From assembly GCA_028641055.1 (NCBI GenBank), contig CM054063.1, positions 173,400,697 through 173,464,696 on the forward strand: a stretch of 64,000 nucleotides of DNA, given 5' to 3'. The notes below the pieces were generated by a model. That model ran no database searches. It was not told the origin of the DNA and was given only the letters and a program-made list of their open reading frames with translations. This DNA comes from Alopecurus myosuroides. Lineage: Eukaryota; Streptophyta; Magnoliopsida; Poales; Poaceae. Of the stretch, positions 44,701 through 54,900 are shown one piece after another (the first letter of the stretch is position 1; the number at the start of each line of letters is the position of its first letter). The position numbers and the translations under genes are program-made.

Positions 44701-46165
44701 ATCAATCAACCTGTTAATAATAATATGCTGATAAGGCACCGGCAGGAGGCCCTGTGTGGTTTTGAGGCCTGCTAGTGTCGACCCTAATAGGAAAAGGGTC
44801 TTGTCTACTGATCCATGATGAGCGCACTATCCGCATGTGGGAAGCGTGTATGGGCGCCCCCCTCAATTTGATTCGATTCGCATCTCGTCCAAATCGCCTC
44901 ATTTAGTTCGTGTGTTCTATTTGCCGCATGCATGTTTTTGCGAGCCCAGCGCAGGGTGGAACTTTTGTAGTCGGCATATAGGGGGACACGTTCTTAGAGT
45001 GCTATGAGGGTCCCCTTTCTTCGGGGCTCGATTAGCCGTGCGCCCAAGGTGCTTTGGGCTTGATGCGAACAAGAGTTGAGTTGTGTTGAGTGCCCCGCTT
45101 GGTGGAAAGGCCATTCCATCTGGCGGGTTATTCTTACGTGTACGGCCAAATTGGTGCACCCCTGCAGGGATAAATCTTCTCGAGAAGCCGTGTTTTCCGC
45201 GGTTATGGTTGACTTGGTGAAAGTACTGGCTAACAAGTACTCAGAACAACTTACACCTAACTATTGATAACTTGACTAGTAATAGACTTATTGACACAAC
45301 AACTTGATCCATCATTCATTAATCCAACTGGGTGAGTTATCCTCGGATTGCTTCTTTGGATAAGGGGCGAGATCTAGGATGGGTTTGTTTGATGTTAACT
45401 TTCCGTTGGTTACTATACGCTATCTTATCCCCTTTCTGTTAGATGGAAGTTGTAGTGTTTCTGTAGTTGGATAGCGCAACCAGTTGCAGCATCTTTTATA
45501 TCCCCTTCCTTCCGTTGAACCCAAGGCATCTGTACTTGGTGTTGACGGGTTACACTTTGGTGAACTGTGAGTCTTGCTTGCCAGTACGTTGTTGTACTGA
45601 CCCCTTTGGGGTTGTGGTTTCCGCAGACTACGCTTACGAGGATCCAGGTGACGGCTACTACGTGGAGTTTGACGAGGCTGCTGATGAGTAGATAGCGGAC
45701 CCGGACAAGATCCGAGACTACGTGGATGGGCTCCGTCTTCCTTTTCATTTCCCGGCTTCTTAAGCCTTTTTGGATTTGTCTGTACTCAGACCCATTTGAA
45801 TGCTTCCGCTGAGATGTAATGATGTTATGTTGGGACGTGTGTCCTCTGGATGATTGTATTTGCTATCTCTGCTCTAGTGAGAGCTATTTGCAACTTAGTT
45901 CAATCTTTTGTGTCTTAGAGATACGTTGTGTTATCATCTTGTTCAACGCCGTTGACGTACCATGTGTGTATGGTATGAAGTACGTCAATGGTAGTGTCCT
46001 GATTTCTACGGGATAGTTTACATCGACGGTGAATAGTAAAGATTGGTTGTCACACATAAGTGTTGGCCTACTCGTAAGAGGTGCGGGTGCCGGTAAGCCC
46101 CGTAATCCAATCAAAATACCGTTCAGTTCGTACGGTGAGTATCCTCTAGAAGTCCGGGTGCGACA
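41751..46165 (+). repeat. L4 3' LTR (4415 bp)
   Basis: It is nearly collinear with 18635-23050, with small indels and substitutions. It carries the same tRNA-like arm (43117-43174), acidic exons (44354-44431 and 45627-45691) and hairpin block (45159-45224). It ends gtgcgaca at 46165, followed by the duplicated ttaca. Confidence 0.9.
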
Positions 46166-46170
46166 TTACA

Positions 46171-48693
46171 CTCCTCAACAAAATGGTGTTGCCGAAAGGA
46201 AGAATCGCACCCTCTTGGATATGGAAAGGACCATGTTGGCGGAGTATTCTTCTCCCTAATATTTATGGGCCGAGGCCATATCCACCGCATGCCACTCCTC
46301 CAACCGCCTCTACATCCGCAAAGGCTTGGACAAGACCCCATATGAGATCCTCACCGGCAACAAGCCCAACGTCTCCTACTTCCGTGTATTCAGTTGTAAG
46401 TGCTTTTATTTGATCAAGGGTATTAGGTTGTCTAAATTTCAATCCAAAACTATTGAGGGTATCTTTGTTGGTTACGGTGCCGAATCCCACACTTATAGAG
46501 TCTATGACAAAGCCTCACGGATTGTCATAGAATCTTGTAGTGTGATTTTCGAAGAAAATGATGGCTCCCAAGTGGCACAATTACATGTTTCTAATGTAGA
46601 TGCTGAAATACCTCAAGAAGCCATAGGAAGGATGGGTGTGGGATTTTTCCGCCCCATCGAGGGACACCTTATGGCGACTCGAGAAGGACTATGCTCTACT
46701 CAAGTGGAGCCCTCCTCTACAATAGAAGAACAAGCCAAGGAGCCAACTATTACACCTAACCAAGAACATGTTCAAGACCCTCCTCTCATTGATCAAGTGA
46801 CTCCACAAGTCATACCCACTCCTCTCACTAATGCGAGTCAAGGTCAAGGCCAAGATCAACCATCCTCTTCATCCTCTCCTCAAGTTGAAGCAAGTGTTGA
46901 AGATATTGTTGATGATGATGATGATTAAGGCCAAATTGGTCAAGATGGGGACCCAAATGATCAAGATGATCAAGTGATCCCTCCTCACAATAATGAGGAG
47001 ATCGAAGCCCGTCGCATCAAAAGGATAAGAAGAGCTTTGAAGCATATTGATGCCCAAGACAACAAGGTATTGGAGGATGTTCAAACTAGAAGATCCACAA
47101 GAAAGCAATTGGCACACTTTTGTGAACATGAAGCTCATATCTCTATGGTGGAACCGAAGAAAGTATATGAAGCTCTTGAGGACTCCGATTGGGTTGAAGC
47201 TATGCATGATGAGCTCAATAACTTTGAGCGCAACAAAGTTTGGAGATTGGTTGAGAAGTCCAAAGATTGCCACAATGTTATTGGCACTAAGTGGCTTTTC
47301 AAGAACAAGCAAGATGAGCATGGCATTGTCATTAGGAACAAGGCAAGATTGGTTGCTCAAGGTTACACTCAAGTTGAAGGCATTGACTTTGATGAAACCT
47401 ACGCACTCGTGGCCCGTCTTGGGTCTATCCGTATCCTCCTTGCTTATGCATCCTCTCATAATTTCAAATTGCAACAAATGGATGTGAAAAGTGCTTTTAT
47501 TGAATGGTCCACTAAAAGAGGAGGTATATGTTAAGCAACCTCCGGGGTTCGAGAATCTCAACTTTCCTAACCACGTTTACAAACTTGACAAGGCTCTGTA
47601 TGGTCTCAAACAAGCACCTCGTGCTTGGTATGAGCACCTTAGGGAGTTGTTAGATGATCGTGGTTTCAAAGTTGGGAAGATTGACCCCACTCTCTTTACC
47701 AAGAGAGTAAAGGGAGAGCTTTTCATATGCCAACTATATGTGGACGATATCATATTTGGCTCAACTAACCAAGCTTTCAATAATGAGTTCTCTAAGCTTA
47801 TGACTGACAGGTTCGAGATCTCTATGATGGGAGAGCTTAAATTCTTCCTTGGCTTTGAGATCAAGCAATTGGCCCGTGGGACTTTCATTTCTCAAGCCAA
47901 GTATACCCAAGACATGATCAAGAGGTTTAACTTCCAGGATGCAAAGATCAAGACCTCTACTATGCAAGTCAAGTGCCACTTATCTCGTAATCCAAACGGG
48001 AGTAAGGATGTGGATCAAAAGCTTTATCGTTCTATGATTGGTTCTTTGCTCTATCTTTGTGCATCTAGGCCCGATATCGTTTTTAGTGTAGGTGTGTGTG
48101 CAAGGTATCAAGCGGCTCCTAAGGATATCCATTTGATGGAGGTCCATAGGATCTTTCGTTATTTGGTTCATACCCCAAGATTTGGTTTGTGGTACCCAAA
48201 GGGGGCACAATTTTCTCTCAATGGATATACGGATTCTGATTGGGCGGGTGATCAAGATGATAGGAAGTCTACTTCCGGGGCTTGCCAATTTCTTGGTAGG
48301 TTCCTAGTGAGTTGGTCCTCCAAGAAGCAAAATTGCATATCTCTCTCCACCGCCGAAGCCGAGTATGTTGCCGCCGCAAGTGCATGCACTCAATTGTTAT
48401 GGATGAGGCAAACTCTCAAGTAATATGTAGTTTATTTGGACAAGGTGCCTCTTTTGTGTGATAATGAAAGTGCCATCAAAATTGCATACAATCCGGTGCA
48501 ACATACAAGGACCAAACACATTGAGATCCGCCACCACTTCATCCGTGACCATGTGGCAAGAGGAGACATTGCACTATCTTATGTGCCCACCAAGGACAAT
48601 CTTGCGGATATTTTCACGAAGCCACTTGATGATGCAAGATTCTTGTTCTTGAGGAATGAACTAAATGTGATTGATTCCAGGATTTTGACTTGA
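46171..48693 (+). pseudogene. L3 pol part 2: integrase end, RT, RNase H
   Basis: This resumes the L3 integrase with PQQNGVAERKN, the site of the catalytic Glu. An in-frame TAA at about 46258-46260 follows, then SSNRLYIRKGLDKTPYEIL, a Ser/Gln-rich linker and another TAA near 46926. The RT starts with WVEAMHDELNNFERNKVW and GTKWLFKNK. A one-base frameshift near 47500 sits inside the KSAF motif. The frame from 47491 carries YGLKQAPRAWYEHL and the catalytic LYVDDIIFGS. RNase H includes DWAGDQDDRKSTSG, a TAA at 48421-48423, and the final NLADIFTKPLD. At least four lesions make it non-functional. Confidence 0.88.
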
Positions 48694-49204
48694 AGATCTT
48701 GCACACACACACCTATAGATGAAACGTGTTTGAGCTTAGGTGTAGGCATGGACATAGGGGGAGTGTTATCCTAACACATTGGATTCTCCCTCCCCCCATT
48801 ATGCCCAAAGCAAAAATTTCATTGTTATCTCTCTATTTCTAATGTTGAATTGTGAGCTTCAGTGTTGAGTATTGGCAATGCCCCCAAGATATATCTTCGC
48901 GGTTGCATACCATGAACTCTTACATGGTGGCTTAGGCCACCAACCTCTTCTCATTTGAAGAGTTGGTTCTTAGTTGGATATCTTGTGGTTTATTGTGTTA
49001 TCCTTCCGAATACTACTTCTCGTTGCTATTTCGATCTTGTTGTTTTTCCCCGAGAAGTAAGACTAGGAAATCTAACCCCTTGTGTTTTGCTCTATTTGTC
49101 CTCCCTCATGTTCATCTATGCATATGCCTTACTCCACACAACAACAACACATCTTTCCCAGCTTGTCAAAACTGTCTTTTTTTGGAATGGTTTGGCCTTT
49201 TCTG
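48694..49204 (+). other. Post-pol spacer of L3, with first purine tract
   Basis: This is about 500 bases without a supportable gene. It includes a purine tract acatagggggag at 48751-48762, which looks like the plus-strand primer that directly precedes the LTR in Sireviruses lacking an extra ORF. The rest is AT-rich non-coding DNA. Confidence 0.5.
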
Positions 49205-49328
49205 GCCTGTCCCGGATTCATTCCGGACCAAGCCCGGATTTTCCCGAGTAGGTCGGATTGGGTCCGGAATATTCCGGCAGCCGGATTTTTCCGGGCCATT
49301 CCGGATGAGACAATTTTCCTTATAAATA
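49205..49328 (+). promoter_or_regulatory. Internal promoter-like region of L3
   Basis: A dense run of ccgga/tccgg palindromes (49205-49308) is followed by tataaata at 49321-49328. This copies the design of the element's own LTR promoter (palindrome array, then tataaata at 14341), although the two are not collinear duplicates. The first ATG downstream is the two-codon exon at 49466. I infer a separate transcript for the extra ORF. Confidence 0.5.
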
Positions 49329-49465
49329 CCCCCACACGCACGGGAGGCAGTTTTCTTTCCACTCTTTCCACCCCTCCCGTGCCCTAGCCACCAAAATCCG
49401 CGGTTTTCGTCCCCGTTGCCCCTAGGGAGGATTGTTTGATCCTTCCTTCGGTCAAGGACTCCCCC

Positions 49466-49472
49466 ATGGAAG
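49466..49472 (+). CDS. Predicted first coding exon of the L3 extra ORF
   Basis: The first ATG after the internal TATA box has a good context (G at +4). It is followed by one more codon and a single base, then the donor gtattg at 49473. Joining to the acceptor ctattcacag at 49982-49991 puts it in frame with the long downstream reading frame. The intron would be 519 bases with a pyrimidine-rich end, and it carries another cluster of ccgga motifs (49795-49890). Confidence 0.45.
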
Positions 49473-49991
49473 GTATTGTGTTCGGCATCTCTTCTTTTTC
49501 ATTTTTGTTGGTTGTTTTTGGTTCTAGATGAAATCTCACCTAGGGTTTGATCTATATCCAAGTTCTATCAACATGTTTATCATGCCAATCCGTACCTAGA
49601 TGCCATGGATTCGTAGATCTAGTCTAAACCACATCACAATCTAGACTTAGATCCATCTCATATCTCGTGCCAATCCCATGTTTTTCCAGCACGTAGAACA
49701 CCTCTAGGATCATCCCTTTGGTACCCCTAATTGTTTGGAACCGTTTTAAGTCAAAATTTCGAGTTTTTGGGCATTTTCTCGAGTCGAATCGAGGAGCCCG
49801 GATTCTATCCGGACTAGTCCGACCCAGTTGGATTTTTCCGGGCTCAGCCGGAAAATTCCGGGCCTCCGGAATCTATCCGGATGCTGCCAGAAATTATGAG
49901 AATTTGTACTGTTTCAAACCATTAGAGTTCCTTTTGTTACCGTTTGGCATATGCACTTATCTTCTGCTGTTCCTATGTCCTCTATTCACAG

Positions 49992-51431
49992 GTGACAGCT
50001 CAAAACCGGGAACCAAGAGGAAGCAGTTGGCTGGAAGGGGTGCGCGTCCCGTCAGGGGGCGCACAACTCATGGGGGTGGTAACCGTGATGATCAGGAGGA
50101 GAGGGTTCCCACACTGGACCTTGCTGGTTGCTCTATCCCTCAGTGGAAGCATATCAAGAGGAAAAGAATCCTTACCGCTTTCGTGACACTACCTGTGATG
50201 ATCCTCGTTTCTGGACCAACCTTCAACTGAAGTGTTGGGAAGAGTTCTACTTAGTTGCTCGTCCTCTTGTCTGCAAGCAGTCCCAGATTGACATGGATTT
50301 CTATAACCAGCACAAATACAGTGATCTCCGTGATGTGCATGGTTGCCTTACAAAGATGGGTCTGATTCCTCTGCTAGATGTTGAGTGTGAGTATTGCCCG
50401 GACTTGATTGCCCAGTTCTACTGCACTTTCCATGCCCATGGTGATGCCTCTCGTACTGTGACTTGGATGACTGGGGACCAGAAGATCACTAGCAATTTGG
50501 GTGAGTGGGCTGAGGCTCTTGGTTACAGGTGGACCTTCACTTATGCTAATCATGGTTTCAAAATCCATGAAAATTCTGAGTTTGACAACTCTAGCCTGGC
50601 TTTCTGCTATCCTCCTGATGCTCAGGGCAAGACTCTGCCCTTCAACTCTGCTATGTATCCCTACTACAATCTGCTGTCCAAGATCTTCCGCAACACCATT
50701 ATGGTCAAGGCTGGTGATAAGTCTGCCATCAGGGCTTACATGGTGAACCTCATGTTCATCACTAGGCCTCAGAACCAGAGGAAGATTGACGTGATGGATT
50801 TCATATACCGTGAGGTGTGCCTTGGGATCTGTGAGAAGAGGAAGCCTGCTTATGGTCCACTGATTCAGAGTTTCATCAATCACAAGGTTGGGGTTGAGAT
50901 CATGGATTCCTCTCCAGTGGTCAAAGGCAAAAGGATGGTTCCCTCTCTCTCATTCGTGGAGTGGAGATTCCGGAGTACTCGAGGTCCAAGTACAAATCTC
51001 CTATGGCCACTCCTTCTGCTTCCACTAGTGGTGGTAGTGCCTCTCAGCGTCCTCCCAGTGGCATTGCCAAGTTCTTCAAGGCTATGTTCAACATGTGAAG
51101 TGACACCAGGGCAATTGCTCATGAGGCGAGAGAGTTGGCTAAGGAGACCCGCCGCATTCAGAACTCCGACCGCCGAGCTGCTGGGATTCAGATACCTGAT
51201 GATCCTCCTTCTCTTGAGCCCACTGTCTATGTGCCATTTGAGATGCCTGAGATCCATGACGAGGACTTCTACTTTGGTGTGCCTCCTGCTGATGTTGAGG
51301 ATGAGGATGCGGAGTCAGGGTCTGCTCAAGATGACTTTGATTCTGTTGGGCTTGGTGGTGGTGGTACTCATGAGCCGGAGGAGGAAGAAGAAGAAGAAGA
51401 CGAGGATGATGAAGAGGAAGATGACGTGTGA
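49992..51431 (+). pseudogene. L3 extra ORF after pol, acidic tail, frameshifted
   Basis: This is a large reading frame with no similarity to gag or pol. The first 45-50 codons are Arg/Gly-rich (GRGARPVRGRTTHGGG), a likely nucleic-acid-binding or nuclear tail. A frameshift near 50130-50150 leads to a globular part with DDPRFWTNLQLKCWEEFY, YSDLRDVHGCLTKMGL and IAQFYCTFHAHGDASRTV. It is reminiscent of the Athila ORF1/plant transposon-protein type, but I could not confirm this. A second frameshift near 50955 and a TGA at 51096-51098 precede a Glu/Asp-rich tail (EEEEEEEDEDDEEED) ending at 51431. I see no signal peptide or membrane segment, so the label env-like would be misleading. Confidence 0.6.
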
Positions 51432-51903
51432 TTTCTTGGGTCGTTAGTTCTCGTTTTCCCTTTTTGGCATCTTGATGCCAAAGGGGGAGAAGGAGTCCCA
51501 TGTTAGGATTCCACGGGTTTTGCAAGGGTTGGGGCACAAGTCTTTTGCCTTTTGATTTCGATCTTATAGGCTTGTGCTCCAGTATCTTTATTTCGTTTCT
51601 TTCGTTTGGAACTTCGTACTATTTGTGTGGAACCTCGTGACGTATTCGTGTCACCCTACCCCGTGGTTATGCTACTATTATCGTGCGTGCTACTATCTCT
51701 ATCATTATCTATGCTTGTTGTATGAACTTGTTTAGACGGCTTGGTGTCTAAAACATAGGGGAGCAAAGCCTATGAAGTGTGTGCCTCACGACACACATCG
51801 AGGAAGAACTCCGTCTATTTTTTGGACACCATTTCTTTTAGTTCATATTGTTTTATCCCCGTGAAATCTTTATGTTGTCATCAAACACCAAAAAGGGGGA
51901 GAT
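51432..51903 (+). other. L3 3' untranslated region with second and third purine tracts
   Basis: This is non-coding. One purine tract, ccaaagggggagaagg, is at about 51478-51493. A second, aaaaagggggaga, is at 51890-51902, directly before the 3' LTR, and is the functional position. Nothing else was recognised. Confidence 0.65.
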
Positions 51904-53146
51904 TGAAAGTGCATTCTCGATATCTCGCTGTTTTGTGTGTTTGTTAACAACATGAAGAAGTTACTAAACGTATGTGCTACTTTGTCAAAGGATCTGGTCT
52001 TAAATCAGCACGCATACGGTGTCAAAGAAATGGTGAAGAAATCGAAGGTCAACGAACTTTTCCGAGCCAGAAAAGGGTTTTCAGTGTGCAATCCGGATTA
52101 TTCCGGATGGGGTCCGGAATCCAGATTTAGTCCGGATGAGTCCGAGTGCAACGCGTTTTTCTCTGTTGCAATCCGGATTATTCCGGTTGATTCCGAGATC
52201 CGGATCAAGTCCGGACGAATCCGACTGCAACGTGATTTTCTCTGTTGCAATCCGGTCTCAGTCCGGATGATTCCGACTGCAACGTGAATTTCTCTGTTGT
52301 AATCCGGAATCAGTCCGGATGAATCCGGGAGTCCGAAAAAATCCGGAGCAATCCGGGCTGGTCACATTTTGGGCAGAAAAACGGCTAGTTTGAGTGGGGG
52401 CTATAAATAGCCCCTCTCTTTCTTTCCCAAGGGTCATCTCCACCAGCATTGAAGACTCCATTGATTGAGCTCACCCACCAAGCTAGATATCCCTCCTCCT
52501 CCACCCAAACTTGTTGATTCTTTGAGGATTGAAGGAGGACCACCGGATCTACATCTTCACCAACCGGATTTCCATTTCCCTCTCATTTACTTGAGAGATC
52601 TTTGCCTAGGGTTTCCTCATGTGGAGAACCTAGGCTTCTTGTTGCTAGTGGTGATTCAAGAAGGTTTGGGAGCCCCCTATTAAGTTGTGGGTGTGTGCCC
52701 CAAGTGTTTGTAAAGGATTCGATCCCCGCCTCAAAGGGGTTCAATAGTGAGAGGTGAACTATGCCTTCGTGGCGCAAGTTCATCGGAGAATAGGGTGAGG
52801 CCTTTGTGGTGTTGAGTAGGCCTTCGTGGCGAGCTCACACCCCTCCAACGAGATGTACTCCCCTAAAAAGGAGGAACTCGGGAATACATCGTGTCTCCGT
52901 GTGCTTCCATCGGTTACCTCGTTCCTCCCTCTTTTCTTACTCGTACTTGTATCTTTTATTGTAGTACTTGTTGTATTAAGTGTTGTCCTAGTTGCATTAA
53001 TTGCTTGCCTTGCCATATAGGTAAATTCACCATTAGTTGCACTATCTAGATAATTTACCTTTGTGTTAAGCCTAAACCTTGTTAAAAATTAAAGTTGGTC
53101 GTAGCACCTATTCACCCCCCCTCTAGGTGCCCATACTTTACTTTCA
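51904..53146 (+). repeat. L3 3' LTR (1243 bp)
   Basis: It matches 13844-15083, including the tccgga palindrome array (52087-52365) and the TATA box (about 52402). It ends tactttca at 53146, followed by tcgag. Confidence 0.9.
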
Positions 53147-53151
53147 TCGAG

Positions 53152-53637
53152 TAGGAGAACGGTCAATTCAATTGGCGTTTACTACAGCCGTTACCACGTG
53201 ATAAAGGCGGCGTTTTACGGCGCGCGGTTATCACACGCGATCAATACGGCTGTTACCAAAATAAATGTGACACAATTAGACAACAATCAATATGACGTCT
53301 CATATTATTGCCGTGTCTGTTTACTCCCCGTTTCCGACTGCCAAAATAAAGGCATCGACTCGGCTCATTCCCGCAACCCGCGGCGCTTCGTGACGTGTCG
53401 TGTCGTGACGAGGCGGGCGGCGGAGGAGGAGGAGCGCGCGTGTGGAACACCTCCACAACTCCTCTCTCTTCATACCAACTCACACTAGAGGGTAGAGAGC
53501 TCACCTTATAAATTGGTGCAAAACTCTCCCAACTAGCAATATGGGACTAAACTCCCACCACTTGCTATGGCTGCATGAGCCTTAGAGATTTAAATAGAAA
53601 TTGCCTAATGGGCTAAAAGCCCATCCAAATTTTAGCA
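53152..53637 (-). repeat. L2 5' LTR, part B
   Basis: This continues the L2 LTR after L3. It parallels 8290-8775, including the GC-rich zone (53380-53440), and ends tagca at 53637, followed by the L2 duplication gcaag. Confidence 0.82.
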
Positions 53638-54900
53638 GCAAGCATAAGAGTTGATGGAAAACAAACAAATATACATATGATTAAACCAATCATGCAATCT
53701 TCATTGAAATCCCAAGCGATTTTAACTTGTGAATGCTAAGTTTATGAGCTAATAGGAAAATTCCTCTTTCTTATACTAGCATCTCAAATTATTATTTCTA
53801 CTGACCCAAGCTAAGTTCGCCAAAACCAACTAAATTAACTTGATGATCTCTAGAGTGATACCAAATACTAACAACAATCTTAACCATATGACAGAAATTG
53901 AAAACTAAAATAATGTGTGCAGAAAGTAAATGATGAAACTTCTCATTAATATTTCAAACCGGCAACTTACACCAACGGATACAACAATAACCAACTAAGG
54001 AGAGACACTTCCATACTGCAAACCATCCTATATGATAACCTCTCTACTCGTGATATGACTCTACTTAAAAGGTAAAAAGATGAAAGATAGTGATGTGATA
54101 CCGCGGCACTCCCCCCAAGCTTGGAACAATCCGAGGGGATACCAAAACCAATGACGAATTATTTCTTCGGTGGTGGTGGTGAATCCTTCTCATCCTCGGT
54201 CTTCCAAGGTAAAGGCTCTCCATCCACAAATGATGTCCTGGTCTCCAACATTCTGAAACTAGCAGCAGAGCTTATACGTTTAAACATGTTCTCATACACA
54301 CAGTTCTGGTTCTGCACATCATAGAGTTGTGCTTGCAAATCATTGGTGGTCTTGGTGAGTGAGAAAATCTCCTCCCAAAGTTTCAAATTCTCCCTCTTGT
54401 ATTCAGCGATTCGTTCTGTCTTTATCCTGTGGATGATCTCAACTTCACGCTCCGCCATCTTTTTGTACCTAAAAACTTCTTGCTCCAGTTCTTCCATCCT
54501 AGCTTCCAGACTGCCTTCTCCTTTAGGGCACCGAACATCTTCAATATGCACCTTCTTGTCCTTGAGCAGCAATTACTTGGGATGCATCTTCAACTCGTTC
54601 ATGTACGGGTTGACGACGTTCTCAAAGAACCTGTCTTTGGGAGATCCAGGAGAGGCCATTGTTGCTCTAGATCTGAAGATGTAATCTGGCAGAAACAGCT
54701 AAAAACAGAAACACGACGAGAAAACGATATACGAACCTCGGGGAGGGGGCGGGGTCCGGGGGATTATATAGCAAAAAGTTTTATAATGAAAGGAAAGTCC
54801 AGGTCGAAAACGAGTCGGAGAGGGGCTCTGGGGCGCCCACACCAGCAAAAAATTTCAGTTTCAATATGCAATACTGACTCCAGCTCCAAATGATGTCGGT
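53638..54900 (-). mobile_element. Athila-group 3' internal region, part 2
   Basis: This is the other half of the element seen at 6511-7696, separated by L2. It carries a minus-strand ORF (see 54159-54658) and non-coding sequence, including (minus) ccaagcttggggggagtgcc at about 54122-54103, characteristic of these elements. The outer edge near 54900 is an estimate from where the sequence stops looking repetitive. Confidence 0.5.
54159..54658 (-). pseudogene. Athila-group post-pol coiled-coil ORF
   Basis: From the ATG at 54658-54656 the minus strand reads about 28 codons (MASPGSPKDRFFENVVNPYM), then an in-frame TAA near 54573. It then runs open to 54159 with a charged coiled coil (EARMEELEQEVFRYKKMAE, YKRENLKLWEEIFSL, QLYDVQNQNCVYENMFKRI) and a Pro/Lys tail. 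ORFs of this kind occur after pol in Sabrina-like Gypsy elements; their function is unknown. It is broken by the single stop. Confidence 0.6.

Larger units (their letters stand above)
18635..46165 (+). mobile_element. L4: Tekay-like chromodomain Gypsy with 4.4 kb LTRs
   Basis: It begins tgtaacatccc at 18635 and ends gggtgcgaca at 46165. The TSD is ttaca on both sides (18630-18634 and 46166-46170) and interrupts the L3 integrase frame precisely. The layout is LTR 18635-23050, primer site, an extra ORF (23427-24242), gag-pol (24452-26736 and 39635-41712), purine tract and LTR 41751-46165. Domain order PR-RT-RH-INT and a C-terminal chromodomain-like tail define a Gypsy chromovirus, Tekay/Del type by sequence style. 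It is interrupted in RT/RNase H by L5. Confidence 0.9.
13844..53146 (+). mobile_element. L3: Sirevirus-like Copia with extra 3' ORF
   Basis: It begins tgaaagtgcattctcg at 13844 and ends tactttca at 53146. Flanks are ccgag (13839-13843) and tcgag (53147-53151), a TSD with one C-to-T change; the intact L2 LTR copy at 8284 shows the original ccgag. The layout is 5' LTR 13844-15083, primer site, large gag, pol (split by L4), internal promoter-like region, extra ORF, purine tract and 3' LTR 51904-53146. A long gag with coiled coil, primer site tggtatcagagcc and an additional ORF after pol point to the Sirevirus (Maximus/Opie-like) lineage. The pol has several stops, so this copy is not autonomous. 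Confidence 0.85.
7697..53637 (-). mobile_element. L2: minus-strand Copia retrotransposon, with nested insertions
   Basis: The outer boundaries are tgttaagag at 7697 and tttagca at 53637. They are flanked by identical 5-bp duplications gcaag at 7692-7696 and 53638-53642. The element reads on the minus strand: 5' LTR (53637-53152 plus 13843-13247), gag, PR-INT-RT-RNaseH order (Copia), polypurine tract, and 3' LTR at 8775-7697. The L3 Sirevirus-like element sits inside its 5' LTR. All its coding parts are decayed, consistent with being the oldest of the four bounded insertions. The span includes about 39 kb of younger elements. Confidence 0.85.

Noticed and set aside
46869..47561. 230-residue antisense ORF opposite L3 pol
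   Set aside because: It is a shadow of the RT coding strand, where the plus strand has clear RT motifs.
50128..51447. Calling the L3 extra ORF an envelope gene
   Set aside because: No signal peptide or membrane anchor is visible. The apparent hydrophobic stretch near 51000-51070 arises only in the frame after a frameshift.
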